A stretch of 64,000 nucleotides of DNA, from NCBI GenBank assembly GCA_963837515.1, contig CAWINT010000002.1:372001-436000 (forward strand). Reading direction: 5' to 3'. Numbering within the stretch: the first letter of the stretch is position 1; every line of letters begins with the position of its first letter. Positions 43,989 to 52,144 of this stretch are shown here, one piece after another. This DNA comes from RYN-230 sp963837515. Its GTDB lineage: Bacteria; Actinomycetota; Actinomycetes; Streptosporangiales; Streptosporangiaceae. A program made the translations under genes and the position numbers. The notes under the pieces are model-generated. The model searched no databases. It saw only the letters and a list, made by a program, of their open reading frames with translations, and had not been told where the DNA came from.

Positions 43989-45210
43989 CACGGCGGGGGA
44001 ACTCGGGGAGTTCGCCGCGGCCCACGAGGCCGAGTTCGTGGATTTCCGCCGCGACCTGCACGCCCATCCCGAACTCGGCTATCACGAGCACCGGACCACC
44101 CGCCGGGTGGCGCTCCGGCTGGCGGCCGCGGGGCTACGGCCGGTGATCCTGCCCAAGGGCACCGGGATGCTCGTGGACATCGGGTCCAACCCGGACGCGC
44201 CGCTGGTGGCGCTGCGCGCCGACCTGGACGCGCTGCCGCTGACGGACGAGAAGCAGGTGTCCTACCGGTCCACGGTCCCGAACGTGTGCCACGCCTGCGG
44301 GCACGACGTGCACACCACGGTGGTCCTGGGGGCGGGCCTGTTCCTGGCCAGCCTGGCCGCCCAGGGCCGGTGGGACGGCCGGGTCCGGCTCATCTTCCAG
44401 CCCGCCGAGGAGGTCCCCGGCGGGGCGCTGGACGTGATGGCGGCGGGCGGTATCGCCTCGGTGGACCGCATCTTCGCGCTGCACTGCGACCCGCGGTTGG
44501 ACGTCGGCAAGGTCGGCATCCGGACCGGGCCGATCACCGCCGCCTGCGACAAGATCACGGTCCGGGTGACCGGGCCGGGCGGGCACACCGCGCGGCCGCA
44601 CCTGACCGCGGACCTGGTCTACGCACTGGGCAAGATCGTGACCGAGCTGCCGGCCGCGCTGTCCCGGCGGGTCAACCCGCGGTCGTCCCTCAGCCTGGTG
44701 TGGGGCCGCGTCAGCGCCGGGTCCGCGGCCAACGCCATCCCGGACGACGGCGTGGTCGAGGGCACCGTGCGCTGCCTGGACGACGAGGCCTGGCACCAGG
44801 CGCCGGACCTGCTCAAGGCGCTGATCGACTCGGTGGCCAGCGCCTACGGCGTGATCGCCGACCTGAACTACCAGCGGAACGTGCCGCCCACGGTCAACGA
44901 GCCGGCCAGCACCGCGATCCTGGCCGCCGCTGCCGAGCAGGTGCTGGGGGCCGACGCGGTGGCCACCACCCCGCAGAGCCTGGGCGGGGAGGACTTCGCC
45001 TGGTACCTGGAGTCGGTCGCGGGCTCGCTGGCCCGGCTCGGTACCCGAGTGCCGGGGTCCAGCCAGGATTTCGACATCCACCAGCCCGCCTTCGACATCG
45101 ACGAGCGGGCCATCGGCATCGGCGTCCGGTTGCTGTCCGCGGCCGCGCTGACCGCGACCCGGGGCAGCTCCGTCGCCTCCGAGCCACTGCCCAACGGCGC
45201 CCCCGCCTGA
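43975..45210 (+). CDS. M20-family amidohydrolase / metallopeptidase
   Basis: 411 residues. RRDLHAHPELGYHEH, the metal ligands in CHACGHDVHT and in IFQPAEEVPGG, and the dimerisation-domain GGHTARPHLTADLV place it among N-acyl-amino acid or hippurate-type amidohydrolases. The ATG at 43975 has GGGAGG at six bases, inside the end of the ligase gene, so the two are co-transcribed and perhaps act on related gamma-glutamyl or N-acyl compounds (inference). Confidence 0.9.
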   Translation: MADRDTAGELGEFAAAHEAEFVDFRRDLHAHPELGYHEHRTTRRVALRLAAAGLRPVILPKGTGMLVDIGSNPDAPLVALRADLDALPLTDEKQVSYRSTVPNVCHACGHDVHTTVVLGAGLFLASLAAQGRWDGRVRLIFQPAEEVPGGALDVMAAGGIASVDRIFALHCDPRLDVGKVGIRTGPITAACDKITVRVTGPGGHTARPHLTADLVYALGKIVTELPAALSRRVNPRSSLSLVWGRVSAGSAANAIPDDGVVEGTVRCLDDEAWHQAPDLLKALIDSVASAYGVIADLNYQRNVPPTVNEPASTAILAAAAEQVLGADAVATTPQSLGGEDFAWYLESVAGSLARLGTRVPGSSQDFDIHQPAFDIDERAIGIGVRLLSAAALTATRGSSVASEPLPNGAPA

Positions 45211-45345
45211 CCTGGCGGCCAGCACCACGCCGGGGCCGTTCATCACGGATAGCAGGCGAGCCGTCTCATACTGTTCGGCAATATTTGCCATTCGCGCCCG
45301 AGTATCCTGGTCCCGGCTCGGCCGTGGTCAACAGGGAGTCTGGCG

Positions 45346-46026
45346 GTGTCGAGGGGACTGGAAGCGGCCGGTGCACGGCAGACGTACCGGGGCACCGGGG
45401 CGCTGGTGGCCTGGTGGGCGTGGGCCGTATTCGCGGTGGCTGCCCTGGCCGTCATCGCCTTCCGGCACCACGACCACGCGGCCGCGGTGGCGCTGGCCGT
45501 CATCGCGACCAGCACCGGCGTCATGTATGCGGGTGCGTTCCGGCCCCGGGTGGTCGGGGACCCGGCCGGGATCAGCGTCTGCAATCCGGTGCGCACGCAC
45601 CGCATCCCGTGGGCCGCGGTGACCCGGGTGGAGGCGGTGCCGACGCTGCGGGTGCACTACACCGGGGCGCCCGGCAGCGGCCGGGAGCACGTCGTGCACA
45701 GCTGGGCGCTGCCATCCTCGCCGCGGGCGGACGCGCGGCGGGAGCTGCGGACCCGGCGGCGGCTGCGATCGCCCGGGACCGCCCGCGGGGCTGAGGTGGC
45801 GCCCGGGTACGCGCGCCTTCCGGAGGACGTCCGGGCGGCCACCCAGGGTTCTGCCGCCCAGTTCGCCGCCCGCCAGCTGGGCGAGCGGGTGGGCCGGGAG
45901 CAGCGGCGGGCCACGCCGGCGGCGGGGCCACCCGGCCCGGGGGAAGCCCAGGCCAGCTGGGCGTGGTGGCCGATTGCCGCGATGCTCGTGCCCGCCGTCG
46001 CGCTGGCCGTGCTCGTGGCCGCCTGA
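45346..46026 (+). CDS. PH-domain membrane protein
   Basis: 226 residues. Two N-terminal helices (LVAWWAWAVFAVAALAVIAF; AAVALAVIATSTGVMYAGAF) are followed by a small bacterial PH-like domain (VVGDPAGISVCNPVRTHRIP, WAAVTRVEAVPTLRVHY), a charged linker and a C-terminal helix (WWPIAAMLVPAVALAVLVA). This layout is common in actinobacteria; function unknown. Start GTG at 45346 follows GGGAG. TATCCT about 45 bases upstream may be a -10. Confidence 0.8.
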   Translation: MSRGLEAAGARQTYRGTGALVAWWAWAVFAVAALAVIAFRHHDHAAAVALAVIATSTGVMYAGAFRPRVVGDPAGISVCNPVRTHRIPWAAVTRVEAVPTLRVHYTGAPGSGREHVVHSWALPSSPRADARRELRTRRRLRSPGTARGAEVAPGYARLPEDVRAATQGSAAQFAARQLGERVGREQRRATPAAGPPGPGEAQASWAWWPIAAMLVPAVALAVLVAA

Positions 46027-46045
46027 ACGCCCGTCCGGGCGGGGT

Positions 46046-46069
46046 TGACTTAAAGCCGGCTTCAAGTCA
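46046..46069 (+). promoter_or_regulatory. 24-bp operator-like palindrome before the split transketolase
   Basis: TGACTT and AAGTCA flank an AAGCCGGCTT core; 11 of 12 base pairs are symmetric. It includes a TTGACT -35-like hexamer (46045-46050) and ends 12 bases before the ATG. Such a dyad overlapping a -35 is the form of MerR-family operators. The regulator is not next to it. Strength of the dyad is direct; the MerR reading is inference. Confidence 0.6.
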
Positions 46070-46081
46070 GAGCATGGGGTC

Positions 46082-46786
46082 ATGACTCCCGCCACCACGC
46101 CGCGCCCGGCCCGCTTCGCCGACCTGCCCGGCCTGATCGCGCTGATGACCGGGGACGCCAAGCACGACCAGGCGTCCTTGTCCACCCTCGATGTGCTCTG
46201 GGTGCTCTACGACCGGGTGCTCCGGGTCACGCCGGAGACGTCCGGCGACGACGAGCGGGACCGGTTCCTGCTGTCCAAGGGCCACGGGCCAATGGCGTAC
46301 TACGCGGTGCTCGCCGCGAAGGGCTTCCTGGACCGGGCTGAGCTGCCCCGGTTCGGGTCGTTCGGTTCGATACTCGGCTTGCATCCGGACCACCTGCTGG
46401 TTCCGGGGGCAGAAATCTCCAGCGGTTCTCTCGGTCACGGGCTGCCGCTGGCCGCCGGCGTCGCCCTGGGGCTGCGCGCCCGGGGACTGACCCGGCCGCG
46501 GGTGTTCGTGCTGGCCGGGGACGCCGAGCTGGACGAGGGGTCCAACCACGAGGCCATCGCGGTGGCCGCGCGGCTGCGGCTGGACGCGGTGCACGCCGTG
46601 GTGGTGGACAACGCCTCCGCCACCTACGGGTGGCCGGGCGGGGCGGAAGCCAGGTTCGCGGTGGAGGGCTGGTCGGTGGCCCGGGCGCAGGGACGGGACC
46701 ACGGCGCGCTGGAGACGGCGCTGACCGCGCCGCACCCCGGCCAGCCACGCCTGGTCGTGGTCACCACCGCGCCCGAGCGGCGTTAG
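46082..46786 (+). CDS. transketolase, N-terminal (TPP-binding) subunit
   Basis: 234 residues; first half of a split transketolase. The TPP/metal motif is GDAELDEGSNHEAIAVA, and FLLSKGHGPMAYYAVL plus SSGSLGHGLPLAAGVALG match the pyrophosphate domain. Alone it is inactive; its partner is encoded eight bases downstream. Split transketolases of this kind often serve special sugar or secondary pathways rather than the pentose phosphate cycle. A palindromic operator lies just upstream. Confidence 0.9.
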   Translation: MTPATTPRPARFADLPGLIALMTGDAKHDQASLSTLDVLWVLYDRVLRVTPETSGDDERDRFLLSKGHGPMAYYAVLAAKGFLDRAELPRFGSFGSILGLHPDHLLVPGAEISSGSLGHGLPLAAGVALGLRARGLTRPRVFVLAGDAELDEGSNHEAIAVAARLRLDAVHAVVVDNASATYGWPGGAEARFAVEGWSVARAQGRDHGALETALTAPHPGQPRLVVVTTAPERR

Positions 46787-46794
46787 GGGCCGGG

Positions 46795-47688
46795 ATGGAA
46801 ACCATGCGGGAACGGTTCGCCGCAATCACCGCCGGGCTGCTGGACCGCGACCCCCGGCTGGCCGTCGTCCTCGCCGACATCTCCGGTGACCTGTTCGAGC
46901 CCGCCCGCCGCCGGCACCCGGACCGGGTCATCCACCTGGGGATCCGGGAGCAGCTGCTGGTCAGCGTGGCCGGGGGGCTGTCGCTGGCCGGGATGCGGCC
47001 CATCGCGCACACCTTCGCCAGCTTCCTGATCGAGCGGCCGTTCGAGCAGATCAAGCTGGACCTGAACCACCAGGACGCGGGCGCGGTGCTGGTCAGCGCG
47101 GGGGCGTCCTACGACTACTCAGACAGCGGCCGGACCCACCAGGCGCCCGGCGACGTGGCGCTGCTCGGCACGCTCCCGGGCTGGACGGTGCACATCCCGG
47201 GACACCCCGATGAGGCCGAACGCCACCTCCGGACCGCTGCCACCGGCCACGGACGGGTGTACCTGCGGCTGTCCACGGCGGCCAACGCCGCCCCGCTCGA
47301 AGCCGAGCCGGGGAGGCTCGCCGTGCTGCGCACCGGCGGGCGCGGCACCGTGCTGGCCGTCGGGCCGCTGGCCGACGCGGTGCTCGGCGCCACGCAGGGC
47401 TTCGACGTGACCGTGCTGTACGCGGCCACGATCCGGCCGCTGGATGTGGCCACGCTGCGCCGGACCCTCGGCGCGCCGGACGTGGTCCTGGCCGAGCCCT
47501 ACCTGGCGGGCACCTCGGTGCCCGCGGTCAGCGCGGCGCTGCGGGACCGGCCGCACCGCATCCTGGGGCTCGGGGTGGGCCGCGAGGAGCTGCGGCGCTA
47601 CGGCAGCCCCGCCGAGCACCAGGCGGCCCACGGCCTGGACGCGCGCTCGCTGCGCGGCGCGATCGCCGGGTTTCTCGCCGTGGCCTGA
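46795..47688 (+). CDS. transketolase, C-terminal (pyrimidine-binding) subunit
   Basis: 297 residues; second half of the split enzyme. RVIHLGIREQLLVSVAGGLS contains the Glu that activates TPP. RPIAHTFASFLIERPFEQIK and SGRTHQAPGDVALLGTLPGW follow, then a C-terminal domain of the transketolase/pyruvate-dehydrogenase beta type. The ATG at 46795 lies eight bases after the first subunit's stop; an upstream extension in this frame only overlaps that gene. Confidence 0.9.
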   Translation: METMRERFAAITAGLLDRDPRLAVVLADISGDLFEPARRRHPDRVIHLGIREQLLVSVAGGLSLAGMRPIAHTFASFLIERPFEQIKLDLNHQDAGAVLVSAGASYDYSDSGRTHQAPGDVALLGTLPGWTVHIPGHPDEAERHLRTAATGHGRVYLRLSTAANAAPLEAEPGRLAVLRTGGRGTVLAVGPLADAVLGATQGFDVTVLYAATIRPLDVATLRRTLGAPDVVLAEPYLAGTSVPAVSAALRDRPHRILGLGVGREELRRYGSPAEHQAAHGLDARSLRGAIAGFLAVA

Positions 47689-47702
47689 GCGGGGCGGGCC
47701 CC

Positions 47703-47790
47703 GGCCCGGGGGGGCGGCGTCCGCGGCCGGGCCCGGGGGGGCGTCCGCGGCCCGGCCCGGGAGGGCGGCGTTCGCGGCCCGGCCCGGGGC
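47703..47790. repeat. imperfect 24-27-bp tandem repeats before lpdA
   Basis: Four imperfect copies of a GGCCCGG(G) ... GGCGGCGTCCGC unit, with GGCCCGG at 47703, 47730, 47754 and 47781. Fills the 120-base gap between the transketolase and lpdA. Confidence 0.7.
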
Positions 47791-47807
47791 GGGCAGAATG
47801 AGGCATC

Positions 47808-49244
47808 GTGAGCCAGCCGCGTACGAGCATCGTGATCCTGGGGGGCGGCCCCGGCGGGTACGAGGCGGCGCTGGTCGCGGCGCAACTGGGCGCGCGGGTC
47901 ACGGTGGTGGACAGCGACGGGCTCGGCGGCGCCTGCGTGCTGACCGACTGCGTGCCGTCCAAGACGCTGATCGCCTCGTCCAGCACCATGTCGGTGGTGC
48001 AGGGCGCGGAGGACCTGGGCATCCGGGTCGGCCGCCCGACCGTCGGCCAGCCGGGGGCCGGGGTGACCGGCGGATGGGCGGGCCGCGGCATCGCCAGCGT
48101 GGACGCGCCGCGGCTGTACGCCCGGGTGAAGGCGCTGGCCAGGGCGCAGTCCGCGGATGTGGCGCTGCGCCTGGCGGCCGAGGGGGTGGAAATCGTCTCC
48201 GGCCGGGGCCGGCTCGCCGGGCCGAACCGCGTGGTCGTGGGGGACCAGGCGATCGAGGCCGGCTCGGTGCTGGTCGCCACCGGCGCGCTGCCGCGGGTGC
48301 TGCCCGGCTCCGAACCGGACGGCGAGCGCATCCTGACCTGGCGGCAGCTCTATGACCTGCCCGACCTGCCGCCCGAGCTGATCGTGGTGGGTTCCGGGGT
48401 GACCGGCGCCGAGTTCGCCGGCGCCTACCAGGCGCTCGGCTCCAAGGTCACCCTGGTCTCCTCGCGGGAACGGGTCATGCCGCACGAGGACGCCGACGCC
48501 GCGGTCGTGCTCGAGGACGTGTTCCGGCGCCGGGGGATGACCGTGCTCAGCCGGTCCCGGGCCGCGGGGGTCAAACGCAGCGGCGACGGGGTGGTGGTCA
48601 CCCTGGAGGACGGCCGGACGGTGCGCGGCTCGCACTGCCTGCTGACGGTGGGCATGGTGCCCGCTACCCGGGACCTGGGCCTGGAGGAGGCCGGGATCAC
48701 GCTGGACGGGCTGGGGTTCATCCAGGTTGACCGGGTCTCCCGGACCACCGCGCAGGGCGTCTACGCGGCCGGGGACTGCACCGGGGTGATGATGCTCGCC
48801 TCGGTCGCCGCGATGCAGGGCCGGATCGCCATGTGGCACACCCTCGGCGAGGCGGTCCAGCCGATCCGGCTCGGTCACGTCGCCGCGACCATCTTCACCG
48901 ACCCCGAGATCGCCACGATCGGGGTGACGGCGGCCGCGGTGGAGTCCGGCCTGGCCGACGCCATCGCGGTCAAGCTGCCGCTGGCCACCAACCCCCGGGC
49001 CAAGATGCAGGGCTTCCGGGACGGGTTCGTCAAGCTGTTCGCCCGGCGCGGCACCGGGATGGTGCTCGGCGGGGTGGTGGTCGCGCCCCGGGCCAGCGAG
49101 CTGATCCTGGGCATCTCCCTGGCGGTGGAGCAGTCGCTCACCGTGGATCAGATAGCGCACACCTTCTCCGTGTACCCGTCGCTGTCCGGCAGCCTGACCG
49201 AGGCGGCCCGCAAGCTGATGCGCCCGGTCGGCGACACTCGCTGA
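47808..49244 (+). CDS. lpdA: NAD(P)H-quinone reductase, LpdA type
   Basis: FAD pyridine-nucleotide-disulfide oxidoreductase fold, 478 residues: FAD site ILGGGPGGYEAAL, NAD site IVVGSGVTGAEFAGAY and GVYAAGDCTGV. The redox pair Cys43/Cys48 (GGACVLTDC) is kept, although the mycobacterial LpdA lacks the first Cys. The C-terminal His-Glu dyad of true lipoamide dehydrogenases (HAHPTLSE) is replaced by VYPSLSG, so it should not act in a 2-oxoacid dehydrogenase complex. Convergent with the DUF5313 gene. Confidence 0.88.
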   Translation: MSQPRTSIVILGGGPGGYEAALVAAQLGARVTVVDSDGLGGACVLTDCVPSKTLIASSSTMSVVQGAEDLGIRVGRPTVGQPGAGVTGGWAGRGIASVDAPRLYARVKALARAQSADVALRLAAEGVEIVSGRGRLAGPNRVVVGDQAIEAGSVLVATGALPRVLPGSEPDGERILTWRQLYDLPDLPPELIVVGSGVTGAEFAGAYQALGSKVTLVSSRERVMPHEDADAAVVLEDVFRRRGMTVLSRSRAAGVKRSGDGVVVTLEDGRTVRGSHCLLTVGMVPATRDLGLEEAGITLDGLGFIQVDRVSRTTAQGVYAAGDCTGVMMLASVAAMQGRIAMWHTLGEAVQPIRLGHVAATIFTDPEIATIGVTAAAVESGLADAIAVKLPLATNPRAKMQGFRDGFVKLFARRGTGMVLGGVVVAPRASELILGISLAVEQSLTVDQIAHTFSVYPSLSGSLTEAARKLMRPVGDTR

Positions 49245-49248
49245 CGGC

Positions 49249-49605
49249 TCAGTGGGTCGGGCGGCCCAGATCGGGGTCGGTGGGCACGGGCAGGTCGTGC
49301 TGGCGGAGCCGGGCGGCCCGGATGTCGTCGGCGTACAACGTCACCGTGAACAGGCTCCCGGCCAGGATGAGGGCCACCATCGTGAGGCTCACCCACAGCG
49401 GCGCGGGCAGCAGAATCGCCAGCACGACGACGAGGACGACACACACCGGGACGATGACCACCAGGTGGCGCAGCACGGTCCGGCTGCGCCAGCCTGGATC
49501 GGTCAGTTCATGGCGGACCCAGTGCACGTTCTCGGCGGGGAGCCGGAAGCCCCAGGCGAACCGCAGCCAGCCGAGCGGTCCTGGATCCCCGGGCAACCGG
49601 GTCAA
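49249..49605 (-). CDS. DUF5313 family membrane protein
   Basis: 118 residues. GFRLPAENVHWVRHELTDPGWRSRTVLRH is the DUF5313 pattern, followed by two adjacent membrane helices (VVIVPVCVVLVVVLAILLPA and VSLTMVALILAGSLFTVTLY) and a short cytoplasmic tail. Widespread in actinomycetes, function unknown. It ends five bases from the convergent lpdA stop and lies downstream of the carboxylase alpha gene on the same strand. Confidence 0.82.
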   Translation of the reverse strand: MTRLPGDPGPLGWLRFAWGFRLPAENVHWVRHELTDPGWRSRTVLRHLVVIVPVCVVLVVVLAILLPAPLWVSLTMVALILAGSLFTVTLYADDIRAARLRQHDLPVPTDPDLGRPTH

Positions 49606-49676
49606 CGGCGCCTCGCAGCAGCGGTGGGGGCGGCGGGGAGATGCATGCCCCCAGTCTGTCAGCCGGCCGGTGACCG

Positions 49677-51443
49677 TTAGTCCGTCAGCCGGCAGATCAC
49701 CTCGCCGGCCGGCACGGTCTGGCCCACCTGAACGGCGAGTTCGGTCACGGTGCCGTCCTTGTGCGCGGCCAGCGGCTGCTCCATCTTCATCGCCTCGAGC
49801 ACCACGACCGTGTCGCCGGCCGACACCTGGTCCCCCTCGGCTACGACGATCTTGGTGATCGTGCCCTGCATGGGGCTGGCCAGCTCGTCACCGGTGGCCT
49901 GGCGGGGACCGGACCCACCGCCCCGGCGCCCGCGCGGCTCGCGGCGGGTCTGGGCCGTCGCGGGCGGGCCGCCGGCCGCCCCGAGCCCGGCCGGCAGCAC
50001 CACTTCCAGCCGCTTGCCGTCCACCTCGACGGTGATCCGTTCCCGCGTGTCCGCGCTGTCCGCCGCGCCCGGCTCCGCGGCCGGACCGGACCAGGGCGCG
50101 ATGTCCCCGGCGAACTCGGTCTCGATCCACCGGGTGTGCACCAGGAACGGCTCACTGGTGAACGCCTCGTCCCGGACCACCGCCCGGTGGAACGGCAGCA
50201 CCGTGGGCATACCGCCGACCACGCACTCATCCAGCGCGCGGCGGGACCGTTGCAGCGCCTGCTCCCGGCTGGACCCGGTGACGATGATCTTGGCCAGCAG
50301 CGAGTCGTAGTCCTGCGGCACGGTCATGCCCACGGCGTAGCCGGCGTCCACCCGCACCCCGGGCCCGGCCGGCCAGGCCAGCTCGGAGATCGTGCCGGGG
50401 GCGGGCAGGAAGCCGCGGCCCGCGTCCTCCGCGTTGATCCGGAACTCGATCGAGTGGCCGCGCGGCGCCGGGTCGGCATAGCCGAGCCGCTGCCCGTCCG
50501 CGATCCGGAACATCTCCCGCACCAGGTCGATCCCGGTCACCTCCTCGGACACCGGGTGCTCCACCTGCAGCCGGGTGTTCACCTCCAGGAACGACACGGT
50601 GCCGTCCTGGCCGACGAGGAACTCGCAGGTGCCCGCGCCGACATAGCCGGCCTCGTGGAGAATCGACCTGGACGCCGCGTACAGCTGCTCCAGCTGGCTC
50701 GCCGACAGGAACGGCGCGGGCGCCTCTTCGACCAGCTTCTGGTGGCGGCGCTGCAGCGAGCAGTCCCGGGTGGACACGACCACGACGTTGCCGCGGGCAT
50801 CGGCCAGGCACTGGGTCTCCACGTGCCGGGGCCGGTCCAGGTACCGCTCGACGAAGCACTCACCGCGGCCGAACGCGGCCACCGCCTCCCGCACCGCCGA
50901 CTCGTACGCATCGCCGATCTCGGCCGGGTTGCGGACCACTTTCAGCCCGCGGCCGCCACCGCCGAACGCGGCCTTGATCGCGATCGGCAGGCCGTGCCGG
51001 GCCGCGAACGCGTCCACCTCGTCGGGCCCGCTCACCGGGCCGTCGGTGCCGGGGGCCATCGGAGCGCCGACGGCGTTGGCGATCGCCCGGGCGGCGACCT
51101 TGTCACCGAGCGCGTGGATGGCCGCGGGCGGCGGGCCGATCCAGGTCAGCCCGGCGTCGATGACCGCCTGCGCGAAGCTGGCGTTCTCGGCGAGGAACCC
51201 GTACCCGGGGTGCACCGCGTCGGCGCCCGAGTCGGCGGCGATCTTGAGGATCTTCTCGACGCTGAGGTAGCTGTCGGCGGCACTGCGCCCGCCCAGCGCG
51301 TACGCCTCGTCGGCCATCGATACGTGCACCGCGTCGAGATCGGGTTCGGCGTAGATGGCGATACTGCCGAGCCCGGTGTCCCGGCAGGCCCGGATGACCC
51401 GCACGGCGATCTCGCCGCGGTTCGCGATGAGCACTTTGCGCAC
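49677..51443 (-). CDS. accA: acyl-CoA carboxylase alpha subunit (biotin carboxylase + BCCP)
   Basis: 588 residues. Biotin carboxylase domain (KVLIANRGEIAVRVIRACRD, AVHPGYGFLAENASFA, ATP-grasp KAAFGGGGRGLKVV, LEVNTRLQVEHPVSEEVTG). After a Gly/Arg-rich linker comes the biotinyl domain with Lys553 in EAMKMEQ. It pairs with the beta and epsilon subunits on the same strand (accE 2.3 kb and the beta gene 3.7 kb upstream) to make acetyl-/propionyl-CoA carboxylase; BirA is at 60.6 kb. The GTG start has GGGAGGAG; TAGACT (minus strand, 51476-51471) is a likely -10. The 173-base gap to ogt holds nothing else clear. Confidence 0.95.
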   Translation of the reverse strand: MRKVLIANRGEIAVRVIRACRDTGLGSIAIYAEPDLDAVHVSMADEAYALGGRSAADSYLSVEKILKIAADSGADAVHPGYGFLAENASFAQAVIDAGLTWIGPPPAAIHALGDKVAARAIANAVGAPMAPGTDGPVSGPDEVDAFAARHGLPIAIKAAFGGGGRGLKVVRNPAEIGDAYESAVREAVAAFGRGECFVERYLDRPRHVETQCLADARGNVVVVSTRDCSLQRRHQKLVEEAPAPFLSASQLEQLYAASRSILHEAGYVGAGTCEFLVGQDGTVSFLEVNTRLQVEHPVSEEVTGIDLVREMFRIADGQRLGYADPAPRGHSIEFRINAEDAGRGFLPAPGTISELAWPAGPGVRVDAGYAVGMTVPQDYDSLLAKIIVTGSSREQALQRSRRALDECVVGGMPTVLPFHRAVVRDEAFTSEPFLVHTRWIETEFAGDIAPWSGPAAEPGAADSADTRERITVEVDGKRLEVVLPAGLGAAGGPPATAQTRREPRGRRGGGSGPRQATGDELASPMQGTITKIVVAEGDQVSAGDTVVVLEAMKMEQPLAAHKDGTVTELAVQVGQTVPAGEVICRLTD

Positions 51444-51616
51444 GAAACTTCTCCTCCCGGCTGCGGAAGGAGTCTAAGTGAGTGCGCGCCCTCGCGTCTG
51501 GGCGGGATCAGCTCGGGGACGCGGGGCATCCCGGGATCAGCACCAGGTCGCCGTCGGCCGCGGCTGGCTCCGCAGACCGGGCGGTGGATCACCCGCTAGG
51601 CCGAAGTTCCCCCGGG

Positions 51617-52144
51617 CTAGGTGGGCCGCTGGCCGGCCGGGGCACGCTCGTGCCGCAGCAGCCAGGCCTTGCGGTCCAGGCCGTAGTAGTAGCCGCCCAT
51701 GCGCCCGTCGGCGCGCAGGATCCGGTGGCACGGGATGACCGGGGCGACCAGGTTGGCCGCGCACGCGGCGCCGGCCGCCCGCGGCGCATCCGGCTGCCCG
51801 GCGCGCGCCGCCAGTTCGGTGTAGCTGATCGTGCTCCCGGCCGGGACCGCGCGCATCGCGGCCCACAGCCGCTGCCGCCCCGGGCTGCCCGGCTGGAGCA
51901 CCGCCAGCCCGTCCAGCGCCACCAGGTCGCCGTCGAAGTAGTCGCGGACCGGCTTGACCAGCCAGGGCAGCTCGCCCGGCGGGACTGCCCGCCAGGCCAG
52001 CCCGCGCAGCGAGGGGTGCAGCCGGGCCCGCAACTGCCCCGGCTCGGCGGTGAACCCGCCGCCGGCCAGCCGCTCCGCCACGGCCAGCAGGCTCAGCGGT
52101 CCGGCCGGCGTGGCTACGGTGGTGGCCACGATGAGGTCAGCCAT
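51617..52144 (-). CDS. ogt: methylated-DNA--[protein]-cysteine S-methyltransferase
   Basis: Suicide repair protein for O6-alkylguanine, 175 residues. The acceptor is Cys139 in IPCHRIL. MRAVPAGSTISYTELAARAG and the following Ala-rich helix form the DNA-binding part; RADGRMGGYYYGLDRKAWLL closes the domain. It overlaps the adaA-alkA gene by eight bases, so an alkylation-repair operon is evident. Confidence 0.95.
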   Translation of the reverse strand: MADLIVATTVATPAGPLSLLAVAERLAGGGFTAEPGQLRARLHPSLRGLAWRAVPPGELPWLVKPVRDYFDGDLVALDGLAVLQPGSPGRQRLWAAMRAVPAGSTISYTELAARAGQPDAPRAAGAACAANLVAPVIPCHRILRADGRMGGYYYGLDRKAWLLRHERAPAGQRPT

